Of a DNA stretch of 46,186 bases, positions 37,436 to 44,891 are shown piece after piece (the stretch's first letter is position 1; the number at the start of each line of letters is the position of its first letter). The position numbers and the translations under genes are program-made. Under the pieces are notes generated by a model. The model was not told the origin of the DNA, did no database searches, and saw only the letters and a program-made list of their open reading frames with translations. The DNA is from an uncultured Chlorobiales bacterium. GTDB lineage: Bacteria > Bacteroidota > Chlorobiia > Chlorobiales > Thermochlorobacteraceae. The stretch spans positions 1 through 46,186 of the forward strand of contig CALKXI010000113.1 of assembly GCA_938003965.1 (NCBI GenBank). The letters are read 5' to 3'.

Positions 37436-38101
37436 TTAAGTGGTTGTTGACAGAAGAATTTCAGATGAATGTGACTCACCACGAAGCGCAACAGCTTCAA
37501 GCCCTGAAAGTGTGCAAACAAACGCACGCTGTGCGCCGTGGACTAAACTTTCTTGTGCAAACTTTTCTCGCTCGGCTTTGCGAGCAGACGTTGGTGTTTC
37601 ATCAATGAAAAAGAGCAAATCGGCACAAAGTTCAGACGCAAGTCGCGATGCCATCATATCCGCCGAAATAAAACTCAACAATCCCGATTTTGTTTTCGTT
37701 ACAGGTGTGAGAACCAAGACCGTATTGTGTGCAAACGGCTTTTGTAGAACTTCTGTTTTGACCGCCACAATTTTGCCCAATGTGTCGTGAGCGGATAGTT
37801 CAGTTTGAATTAAGCCTAAATGGTGTGCGTTCATCTGCAAGGCAGGGATAAGGTCTTCGGACAGTTTCGAAGTGAAGGCTTTGCCGAGTTGGACAAGCAA
37901 GTCGGCATAGCGTTCAAGGTCAGCTTGGGAAGGCGCGTCAGGAAAGGGCTGACGGGTTTGTCGTTCATACTGAACGCACGCATCGTGAATTATGATGAGG
38001 CGAAAGCGAGACGCCAATTTTTTTACATCGGCTTTCAAACGATTAAACGAAAGGGCATCATCTAAATCTTTTCCGACAACGGACAAAACGAGGGTTTGCA
38101 T
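37436..38101 (-). CDS. degenerate amino-acid-kinase-fold protein (acetylglutamate kinase-like)
   Basis: 221 residues from the ATG at 38101; a TTG two codons upstream is in frame. The order of elements follows the amino acid kinase fold: N-terminal strand TLVLSVVGKDLDD, strand LIIIHDACVQYE, helix GKAFTSKLSEDLIPALQ, strand VLVLTPVTK, and ISADMMASRLASELCADLLFFIDE, which parallels NxxADxxAxxLAxxLxAxxLIFLTDV of ArgB. The catalytic and glycine-rich parts are lost: KxGG reads VVGK, and the GGG loop reads HDAC. It is probably a pseudoenzyme or a specialised relative. It lies 12 bases from phoH and 10 from hldD on the same strand, in one apparent operon. The fold assignment is by eye. Confidence 0.5.
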   Translation of the reverse strand: MQTLVLSVVGKDLDDALSFNRLKADVKKLASRFRLIIIHDACVQYERQTRQPFPDAPSQADLERYADLLVQLGKAFTSKLSEDLIPALQMNAHHLGLIQTELSAHDTLGKIVAVKTEVLQKPFAHNTVLVLTPVTKTKSGLLSFISADMMASRLASELCADLLFFIDETPTSARKAEREKFAQESLVHGAQRAFVCTLSGLEAVALRGESHSSEILLSTTT

Positions 38102-38111
38102 CAACAAAAAG

Positions 38112-39113
38112 TTAAGTCGTTAAAGCACGAAGTTCAGTCGTAGATTGCAACTCTTGTGGCACTTTAAGCAAGTGCGATTGAACATAATCAAAAACGCTCG
38201 CTTCAAGCGGACGAAACTCAATCGGACAGCCGACAGAAGCAAGTTTCGTCATGTCGGCTTCGGTGAAGTATTGATACTTATCGCGCAGATATTCAGGCAT
38301 GGGAATATACTCAATGTTGACCGGCTTTTGCATTGCATTGAACGTAGCGGTAACCAAATCTTTGAAACTTCGCGCTTTGCCTGTGCCGAGATTGAAAATG
38401 CCATGAACTTCGTGATGATTCAAAAGCCAATACATCACTTCCACACAATCTTTGACATAAACAAAATCGCGCGATTGCTCGCCGTCATGAACTCCGGCTT
38501 TGTCAGACTTGAAGAGTTTGACCGAACCTGACTGTAAAATTTGATGAAAGGCTTTATAGACGACGCTCGCCATGTCGCCTTTATGGTATTCATTCGGACC
38601 GAACACATTGAAGAATTTAAGCCCGACGATTTTATCGAGAAGGTGATGCTGATACGCCCAGAGGTCGAAGAGATGTTTGGAGTAGCCGTAGGCATTGAGC
38701 GGACGGAGTTTGAGCATCGTAAAGTCATCATCTTTGTAACCGTGTTCGCCGTTGCCATAAGTGGCAGCACTGGAAGCATAAATAAATCGAATGCCACGCT
38801 GAACGCAGTAAATCGCAAGGTCTTTGGTGTAAGCGTAGTTATTATCCATTAGGCTCTCGATGTCGCGTTCCGTAGTTGAGCTATTCGCACCAAGATGAAT
38901 AACGGCTTCAAGATGCGGGAGCTTTTCATCAAGCAGTTTTTGAAGAAAGAGAGTTTTGTGGATATAGTCGGCAAAGCGCAATCCGACAAGGTTTTTCCAT
39001 TTTTCTGTTGTGCCGAGTTCGTCGACAATCAGGACGTTGGTGATGCCGACTTGATTGAGTTTCCAAAGCATTGCGCTGCCAATAAAGCCTGCGCCACCTG
39101 TAATGACAATCAT
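38112..39113 (-). CDS. hldD: ADP-L-glycero-D-manno-heptose 6-epimerase
   Basis: Last step in making the nucleotide-activated heptose for the LPS inner core. It has 333 residues from the ATG at 39113; the frame runs on to 39179, through a hairpin, and is not used. Marks are the NADP loop MIVITGGAGFIGSAM, YASSAATYGNGEHGY, the catalytic Tyr and Lys in NAYGYSKHLFD, the FNVFGPNEYHKGDMASV block typical of HldD, and DFVYVKDCVEVMYWL. A simpler GDP/UDP-sugar epimerase is less likely given the length and these blocks. It follows sdhA but is separated from it by a strong hairpin. Confidence 0.93.
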   Translation of the reverse strand: MIVITGGAGFIGSAMLWKLNQVGITNVLIVDELGTTEKWKNLVGLRFADYIHKTLFLQKLLDEKLPHLEAVIHLGANSSTTERDIESLMDNNYAYTKDLAIYCVQRGIRFIYASSAATYGNGEHGYKDDDFTMLKLRPLNAYGYSKHLFDLWAYQHHLLDKIVGLKFFNVFGPNEYHKGDMASVVYKAFHQILQSGSVKLFKSDKAGVHDGEQSRDFVYVKDCVEVMYWLLNHHEVHGIFNLGTGKARSFKDLVTATFNAMQKPVNIEYIPMPEYLRDKYQYFTEADMTKLASVGCPIEFRPLEASVFDYVQSHLLKVPQELQSTTELRALTT

Positions 39114-39145
39114 TTCATTGCAAGAATTTTTTTGAAAACAGAGAA

Positions 39146-39170
39146 GGGAGCGGAATGTAGGTCCGCTCCT
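39146..39170 (-). terminator. hairpin terminator-like structure between sdhA and hldD
   Basis: Stem GGAGCGGA (39147-39154) / TCCGCTCC (39162-39169), extended by a G-T pair, with a 7-base loop, begins nine bases after the sdhA stop. On the minus strand it is followed by CTTCTCTGTTTTC, which is U-rich but broken. It may end or attenuate the sdhCDA transcript. Confidence 0.55.
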
Positions 39171-39178
39171 AGTGTGCA

Positions 39179-40945
39179 TCAGTATTTACGCTCTTTGGGA
39201 ATAAACTTTTCACGGTATTCCCAGTCGCGTTCAGCAAGCGCCATATTGACGGGTTTATATTTGATTTCACTGTGTCCGCCCTCGTCAACAAGGCAGAGTG
39301 TGTGCTTCATGAAATTCACGTCATCGCGTTTTGGATAATCTTCGTGAGCATGTGCGCCGCGCGATTCTTTACGGTGATATGCGCCCTCGATAATCGTTTG
39401 TGAGTAATCAATCATAAATTCAAGTTCAATCGCATCGAGCAAGTCGGTGTTGAACTCTTTGCCCTTATCTTGAATAACCGCGTTTTTAGCGCGTTCACGA
39501 AGCACTTTAATCTCGCGACATGCACTCTCCAACAGTTCTTCGGTGCGGAAGACGGAGACCTTATCCATCATCATCTGTTGCAAATGGGCGCGAATTTTTG
39601 AGACAGGTTCGCCTTTGGTGCGGGAAAGAATGTTATTGATTTTCTCGCGCACTTTTTTATCGGCGTCTTTTTGAACAGGCATTTTGCCTTTGGTTTCGCG
39701 GACAAACTGCACAATGTCTTTGCCTGCTCTTCGTCCGAAGACGATGAGGTCAAGCAGAGAATTGGTGCCGAGCCGATTTGCACCGTGAACCGACACGCAC
39801 GCACATTCGCCTGCCGCCCAGAAGCCAACCTTGACCGTGTTCTTTTCATCGATAACGACGCGTCCATCAACATTCGTTGGAATACCGCCCATGGCGTAGT
39901 GGCAAGTGGGCTGAACTGGAATCGGATGCTTAGATGGGTCGACGCCAAGGTAAATTTTGGCAAAGGTTGAAATTTCAGGGAGTTTCGTTTCGATTTGTTT
40001 AAGCGAAAGGTGCGTTAGGTCGAGGTTGATGTAGTCTTTTGCGGGACCAACGCCACGCCCTTCGCGCACTTCTTGATACATACATCGCGAAATCATGTCG
40101 CGCGGAGCAAGGTCTTTGACGGTCGGTGCATAGCGTTCCATGAAACGCTCGCCAGCAGCATTGCGCAACACGCCACCTTCGCCGCGCGCACCTTCGGTTA
40201 CGAGAATCCCTAATCGATACAAGCCTGTCGGATGGAACTGCACAAACTCCATATCTTCAAGCGGAATGCCGTGCCGCATGGCAATGCCGAGTCCGTCGCC
40301 GGTGTTGGCATGGGCGTTGGAAGTGGTTTTGTAAGCACGTCCGAATCCGCCTGTGGCAAACATCACTGCTTTGGAATTGAAAACATTAATCTCTCCTGTG
40401 CGAATGTTGTAAGTAACCACGCCGCAAACAACGCCGTCCGTTTCGCAAATATCGAGCACTTGATACTCGCTATAAAATCGAACCTTACGCTTGATGCACT
40501 GTTCGTAGAGCGTATGCAAACATACATGCCCTGTTCTATCGGCAGCATAGCAAGCGCGGCGCACTGGGGCTTCGCCGAAGTTGCGCGTGTGTCCGCCAAA
40601 CGGGCGTTGTGCGATTTTCCCATCTTTGGTGCGTGAGAACGGCACGCCGAAGTGTTCCATTTCAATAATGGCGCGTGGCGCGTCGTTGCACATCACCTCG
40701 ATTGCGTCTTGGTCGCCCAAATAATCTGCACCTTTGACCGTGTCGAACGCATGCCAAAGGGGATAATCTTCTTCTTCATTGCCTAATGCGGCGCAAATTC
40801 CGCCTTGTGCCGCGCCACTGTGCGAGCGTAGCGGGTGCAATTTTGAAATGACGGCAACATCGCAATACTCGGCAACTTCAACGGCAGCGCGTAATCCGGC
40901 TAATCCTGCACCGACAATAATAACATCGTGATTGATAACAGACAT
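39179..40945 (-). CDS. sdhA: succinate dehydrogenase / fumarate reductase flavoprotein subunit
   Basis: Covalent-FAD catalytic subunit of complex II, acting on succinate or fumarate at the cytoplasmic face. It has 588 residues from the ATG at 40945; a 14-codon extension is not used. Visible are [15 protein letters not shown], the flavinylation histidine in [13 protein letters not shown], the active-site region QFHPTGLY...TEGARGEGG, and the C-terminal [19 protein letters not shown]. It follows sdhC and sdhD on the same strand, but the iron-sulfur subunit sdhB does not follow. The direction of catalysis cannot be fixed from sequence. Confidence 0.96.
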   Translation of the reverse strand: MSVINHDVIIVGAGLAGLRAAVEVAEYCDVAVISKLHPLRSHSGAAQGGICAALGNEEEDYPLWHAFDTVKGADYLGDQDAIEVMCNDAPRAIIEMEHFGVPFSRTKDGKIAQRPFGGHTRNFGEAPVRRACYAADRTGHVCLHTLYEQCIKRKVRFYSEYQVLDICETDGVVCGVVTYNIRTGEINVFNSKAVMFATGGFGRAYKTTSNAHANTGDGLGIAMRHGIPLEDMEFVQFHPTGLYRLGILVTEGARGEGGVLRNAAGERFMERYAPTVKDLAPRDMISRCMYQEVREGRGVGPAKDYINLDLTHLSLKQIETKLPEISTFAKIYLGVDPSKHPIPVQPTCHYAMGGIPTNVDGRVVIDEKNTVKVGFWAAGECACVSVHGANRLGTNSLLDLIVFGRRAGKDIVQFVRETKGKMPVQKDADKKVREKINNILSRTKGEPVSKIRAHLQQMMMDKVSVFRTEELLESACREIKVLRERAKNAVIQDKGKEFNTDLLDAIELEFMIDYSQTIIEGAYHRKESRGAHAHEDYPKRDDVNFMKHTLCLVDEGGHSEIKYKPVNMALAERDWEYREKFIPKERKY

Positions 40946-41017
40946 AATATATACGACTGTTTTAAGTTGGATTGAAAGTTTGAACAATCTGAAATGCTGC
41001 TCATTGACGATTATTCA

Positions 41018-41524
41018 TCAAGGCAACAGATGACTTAAACTGAAACTCGGCGGATTGTAAGGTCCAGCCGTTAGAACCGTTTGCGTGCCAATCACGAAAA
41101 GCGAAATTGCAAGCACCCAACAAACCGCAACAAGCGTCAGTTTAACGCCTTTGTGTTTGGCATAATCGTCGATAATGTTCAGCATGCCGTTGAATCCGTG
41201 ATACAAACCAAAAATCAAAAACAGCATATCGAAGACTTTCCATAGCGGATTGGAAAGCCGCTGTGTTACCTTTTCGTAAGTGATGATATGCTCGCCAAAC
41301 TTCGGGTCGGAAATTAAGCCCTCTTCGACGGCTTTTCGGTATTCAGGATTTTGGGCGGCGTAGGCTTCGCGAATAGCAAGGTATTCGGTTTCGTCAGCCA
41401 GATAATCCGTCGGCATGTGTTGAACCCAAAAATGACCAATCAGCGTGGCAAGCAAAACAATGCCCGAAATGCGTTGCATAAACCAACCAAATGCCCCACT
41501 TCTCTTTGCACTTCTATCAGACAT
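41018..41524 (-). CDS. sdhD: succinate dehydrogenase membrane anchor (SdhD-like), with long inserted loop
   Basis: 168 residues from the ATG at 41524 (MSDRSAKRSGAF). Three transmembrane segments lie at about 18-34, 95-115 and 130-152. The first carries RISGIVLLATLIGHFW, with a candidate haem-ligand histidine. The second has LYHGFNGMLNIIDDY, the quinone/haem motif of the family. Between TM1 and TM2 is a ~60-residue hydrophilic stretch (YLADETEYLAIREAYAAQNP onwards) that makes this subunit longer than the usual 115-130. It is 22 bases downstream of sdhC and 72 bases upstream of sdhA. Confidence 0.85.
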   Translation of the reverse strand: MSDRSAKRSGAFGWFMQRISGIVLLATLIGHFWVQHMPTDYLADETEYLAIREAYAAQNPEYRKAVEEGLISDPKFGEHIITYEKVTQRLSNPLWKVFDMLFLIFGLYHGFNGMLNIIDDYAKHKGVKLTLVAVCWVLAISLFVIGTQTVLTAGPYNPPSFSLSHLLP

Positions 41525-41546
41525 GTTGATACTCCTTTGTTTGAAA

Positions 41547-41987
41547 TTACTTAATGAATGGTGTGATGAAATACGGCGCAATAATCGGATAGCCACCAAG
41601 CAAGATGATTAACGCCGAAAGCGCAAGCGTTGCATAAAACATTTTCTTTTGCTTTGGCGACCAACCAAGAAAATCCACCATCACAATTCGGAAGCCGTTG
41701 ATGGAGTGATACGTTACAATCGCCAGCAAGGCAAGCTCGCCAATCTTGAAAAGCGGGCTACGATACGTCGACATCAAGGCATCGAACTTCACAGGGTCAT
41801 ACAGAGCGCGAAGTCCAAAAACGTGAACCGTCAAATAAATCACCATGCCAATCCCACTGACACGATGAAGAATCCACGCCCACATGCCAGGACGCCAATT
41901 GTAAGAGAGAATCTGTTGAATTGCGTTTTGAAATGTTGCGACATAAGGGAGTTTTGCAGCGGTTTTGGGATTCTCAATTGAAGGCAT
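41547..41987 (-). CDS. sdhC: succinate dehydrogenase cytochrome b subunit (SdhC-like)
   Basis: 146 residues with three membrane spans. The first carries HRVSGIGMVIYLTVHVFGL (RxSG...H; histidine as likely haem ligand). The second has VTYHSINGFRIVMVDF, and the third LALSALIILLGGYPI. It and SdhD share this layout, consistent with a two-anchor complex II. It is the first gene of the leftward sdhC-sdhD-sdhA unit and starts at an ATG at 41987, divergent from ddl. Confidence 0.9.
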   Translation of the reverse strand: MPSIENPKTAAKLPYVATFQNAIQQILSYNWRPGMWAWILHRVSGIGMVIYLTVHVFGLRALYDPVKFDALMSTYRSPLFKIGELALLAIVTYHSINGFRIVMVDFLGWSPKQKKMFYATLALSALIILLGGYPIIAPYFITPFIK

Positions 41988-42119
41988 ACTACTTACTTCC
42001 TTTCTTGATGAAATCGGTTAGAAACACGATGAAGATAACAATTTGAATCAAACATTTGAAAAAACTTGTGCAACTTGCAATTTCTCACTAATGTTGCACG
42101 GCACTTTTTCCATAGTTCA

Positions 42120-43202
42120 ATGAAAAAAACACTGGCTCTGCTTTTCGGCGGACGAAGCGGTGAGCATGAAATCTCAATCATTTCTGCACGCTCTGTTGCT
42201 GCGGCGGTCGATTCTAAAGAGTTCAATCTGCTTCCCATCTACATCACACGCGAAGGCAAATGGCTCAATGAATCCGCTTCACGCTCTGTGTTGGAAAAAA
42301 ACTACGAAGCGTTGATAAAAAATCCCGAAGCGCTCAAAAAAGAAAAGGCGCGTGTGGCAAAACTCAAAGGCAGGTTCAAGTTCGACTTCTCCAAAATTGA
42401 CGTCGCCTTTCCAATTCTGCACGGCACTTTTGGCGAAGACGGCACGGTGCAAGGTTTGCTTGAAATGATGAACGTGCCCTACGTTGGAAACGGCGTTTTG
42501 GCTTCTGCACTCACAATGGATAAAGCCGCTGCAAAAGCAACGTTCAAAGAAGCAGGACTAAATGTGGTAAGTTATGTTGTTGGATTTCGTGAGGAGTTAG
42601 AATCAAACATAAACACAGTTGTGAAACGATGTGAAAAAGCGCTTTCATATCCGATGTTCGTCAAACCTGCCAACCTTGGCTCATCGGTCGGAATTTCAAA
42701 AGCCAAAACTCGAGCGCAACTTGAAGCGGCGCTCAAACTTGCGGCACTTTACGACCGAAAAATTTTAATCGAGCAAGGGTTGAATGTACGAGAGTTGGAA
42801 GTCGGTGTATTGGGAAATAAACAAGTGCAAGCCTCCGTCGTCGGTGAAATCGTGCCATGCAATGAATTTTATGACTACGAAGCCAAATACATTAAACGCG
42901 ATTCTAAACTCTTCATTCCTGCCCAGTTGCCAAAGCGTATCAGTAATCAAGTGCAGAAGCAAGCAATAACGGCGTTCAAAGCCGTAAATGGTGAAGGCAT
43001 GGCGCGCGTGGATTTCTTCTTGGAAAAAGAGACGAATAAACTCTTCATCAACGAAATCAATACAATTCCCGGCTTCACTTCAATTAGCATGTATCCGAAA
43101 ATGTTTTTGGCGATGGGGTTATCCTATCCTGAACTGGTTTCGCGCCTCATCGAGCTTGCCTTTGAACGCTTCAACGAGAGAAGTCGAAACCGTGTGATGT
43201 GA
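42120..43202 (+). CDS. ddl: D-alanine--D-alanine ligase
   Basis: ATP-grasp ligase that joins two D-alanines for the peptidoglycan stem. It has 360 residues from the ATG at 42120 (MKKTLALLFGGRSGEHEIS); the frame extends 18 codons upstream without similarity. Visible are LLFGGRSGEHEISIISA, FPILHGTFGEDGTVQGLLE, FVKPANLGSSVGISKA, and the metal-binding end FINEINTIPGFTSISMYPKM. Its substrate is supplied by alr, whose gene is at the left end of the window. Confidence 0.97.
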   Translation: MKKTLALLFGGRSGEHEISIISARSVAAAVDSKEFNLLPIYITREGKWLNESASRSVLEKNYEALIKNPEALKKEKARVAKLKGRFKFDFSKIDVAFPILHGTFGEDGTVQGLLEMMNVPYVGNGVLASALTMDKAAAKATFKEAGLNVVSYVVGFREELESNINTVVKRCEKALSYPMFVKPANLGSSVGISKAKTRAQLEAALKLAALYDRKILIEQGLNVRELEVGVLGNKQVQASVVGEIVPCNEFYDYEAKYIKRDSKLFIPAQLPKRISNQVQKQAITAFKAVNGEGMARVDFFLEKETNKLFINEINTIPGFTSISMYPKMFLAMGLSYPELVSRLIELAFERFNERSRNRVM

Positions 43203-43216
43203 TGCTGAACCAAACG

Positions 43217-43245
43217 AAAAAAGTGGGCAGGTCTCGAGCCTGCCC
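43217..43245 (-). terminator. intrinsic terminator of the CoA-transferase gene
   Basis: Stem GGGCAGG (43225-43231) / CCTGCCC (43239-43245), 7-base loop. On the minus strand the stem is followed by AC and six T (43222-43217). It lies 51 bases beyond the CoA-transferase stop. On the plus strand the T-run is missing, so it mainly serves the leftward transcript. Confidence 0.85.
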
Positions 43246-43295
43246 TTGCATGATGGTATGAATGATTCGGATTTATCTGATGCACTCGAAGGTCT

Positions 43296-44582
43296 TTATG
43301 CTACGGCAAACTGTTTAGAGCCGAAGCGTTCGTGTGCGGCCTTCAGGAGCATTTCACGGTGGTTGGGATGAGCAATGGAGATAAGCAATTCAGCGCGCTC
43401 TCGCAAACTTTTTCCGTAAAGATTCACAACGCCGTATTCAGTAATAATGTAATGCACGTGCGCACGCGTGGTAACCACGCCAGCCCCCGGCTTCAAGAGC
43501 GGCACAATGCGCGATTCGCCTTTGGAAGTCGTTGAAGGCAAGGCGAAAATGGCTTTCCCGCCTTCTGAAAGCGACGCGCCACGCACAAAGTCCATTTGCC
43601 CACCTACGCCTGAATACATTTTCGTTCCGATAGAATCCGCACAGACTTGACCTGTAATATCAATTTCAACCGCGCTGTTAATGGCTGTTACTTTCGGATT
43701 GCGCCGAATAACAGCCGTATCATTGACATACTGCACATCCAACATAGCAACTTCGGGATTATCGTCAATGAAGTCGTAGAGTTTGCGCGTGCCCATGGCA
43801 AAGGTTGCCACGATTTTATGCGGGTGAACGCGCTTTTCTTCGCCAGTGATTACACCGCTTTCAACAAGCGGAATGACGCCGTCGGAAAACATTTCGGTGT
43901 GAACGCCCAGACGCTTGTGTGTGCCCAGTGATGCTAAAACCGCATTTGGAATTGTGCCAATCCCAATCTGAAGCGTTGCACCATCGTCAATAATCCCAGC
44001 AACATGTCTGCCAATTGCGATAGCAATCTCATCGAGCGGTTCAGGCGCGATTTCGAAAATCGGCATATCGACTTCAACGCCATAATGAATCTTACTCTTA
44101 TGAATCAAACTCCCGCCATGCGAGCGCGGCATTTGTGGGTTAACTTGTGCGATGACCAGTTTGGCAGTTTCAACAGCAGCAAGCGAACAATCAACCGAAA
44201 CGCCAAGCGTGCAATAACCATGCTTGTCAGGCGGAGAGACTTGCACGAGCGCAACATCCAGCGGCAAAATGCCTCTTCGAAACAAGAGCGGTGTCTCTGA
44301 TAAAAAAATCGGAATGTAATCAGCGCGACCTTCTTGCACGGCTTTGCGAACATTTGCACCAATGAAGAGCGAACGATCGCGCCACTTGCCCGCAAGCGAT
44401 GCTTCAACCTGCGGCGCACGCCCTTCAGTATGCAAGTGAATAAATTCAAGGTCATCAAGTTCATCGGCGCGCTTTGCCAAGGCTTCAAGCAAAACGGTTG
44501 GCGTAGCAGCAGCAGTATGAACAAAAATCCGACTATGAGATTGGATAGACTTTACAGCTTCTTCAGCAGGAACGACTTTCAT
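43296..44582 (-). CDS. acetyl-CoA hydrolase/transferase family CoA-transferase (4-hydroxybutyrate CoA-transferase-like)
   Basis: Class I CoA-transferase that moves CoA between a short acyl-CoA and a free acid through a glutamyl-CoA intermediate. It has 428 residues. The catalytic glutamate is Glu230 in GVHTEMFSDG. Glycine-rich CoA-site segments are IGIGTIPNAVLASLG and YSGVGGQMDFVRGAS, and the C-terminal part has TRAHVHYIITEYGVVNLYGKSL. The length fits the 4-hydroxybutyrate/butyrate-type group better than the ~500-residue acetyl-CoA hydrolase/AarC group, but the exact substrates cannot be told. It has a strong Shine-Dalgarno (AGGAG, 6 bases before the ATG), is divergent from bchY, and ends at a good terminator. 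Confidence 0.88.
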   Translation of the reverse strand: MKVVPAEEAVKSIQSHSRIFVHTAAATPTVLLEALAKRADELDDLEFIHLHTEGRAPQVEASLAGKWRDRSLFIGANVRKAVQEGRADYIPIFLSETPLLFRRGILPLDVALVQVSPPDKHGYCTLGVSVDCSLAAVETAKLVIAQVNPQMPRSHGGSLIHKSKIHYGVEVDMPIFEIAPEPLDEIAIAIGRHVAGIIDDGATLQIGIGTIPNAVLASLGTHKRLGVHTEMFSDGVIPLVESGVITGEEKRVHPHKIVATFAMGTRKLYDFIDDNPEVAMLDVQYVNDTAVIRRNPKVTAINSAVEIDITGQVCADSIGTKMYSGVGGQMDFVRGASLSEGGKAIFALPSTTSKGESRIVPLLKPGAGVVTTRAHVHYIITEYGVVNLYGKSLRERAELLISIAHPNHREMLLKAAHERFGSKQFAVA

Positions 44583-44891
44583 TTCTTCTCCTAAAATTGT
44601 TTATGAACAACACGGAAGATGGCTTAAAAATACGACAATTCCGAGAGTTTTGATAAAACAATAAAATCAAAACAACTAGCTGCACATTCTAAACCATGCC
44701 AAGAAAGTCAGTGAGCATTGAAAAGCGAGAAGTGAAACTTATGCCATAGGAAGCAAATCCTTCTGAGCGAAGTGAAGAACGCAACCTCGTTGAGATGGCA
44801 GAATATTTGCCTACCGGCTTAACTGACAGCCGTATTTGTTGCTCCGATAAACTTTTTGCATTATGCAAACAGAACTTAAACGGAGTAAAAA
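44583..44891. promoter_or_regulatory. divergent control region of CoA-transferase and bchY
   Basis: 309 bases without a gene. It holds a perfect 8-bp inverted repeat, GTTTTGAT (44647-44654) and ATCAAAAC (44666-44673), 11 bases apart. A second perfect repeat, TTTGCAT-T-ATGCAAA (44855-44869), lies 22 bases before the bchY ATG. The second copy of the short dispersed repeat is also here (44713-44735). A good ribosome site, GGAG at 44882-44885, precedes bchY. No TAnnTTTG promoter with correct spacing was found on either strand. Confidence 0.5.
44713..44735 (+). repeat. short dispersed repeat, copy 2
   Basis: Matches 34953-34975 at 22 of 23 positions (begins GAGCATTGAAAAGCG). It lies in the intergenic DNA between the CoA-transferase and bchY. 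Confidence 0.6.

Noticed and set aside
39170-39179. sdhB fragment between sdhA and hldD
   Set aside because: Only 65 non-coding bases lie there, mostly a hairpin; no cysteine-rich frame exists on either strand.
44647-44673. Classical FNR site upstream of bchY
   Set aside because: The half-sites TTGAT and ATCAA are present, but the spacer is 11 bases instead of 4, so it is listed only as an inverted repeat.
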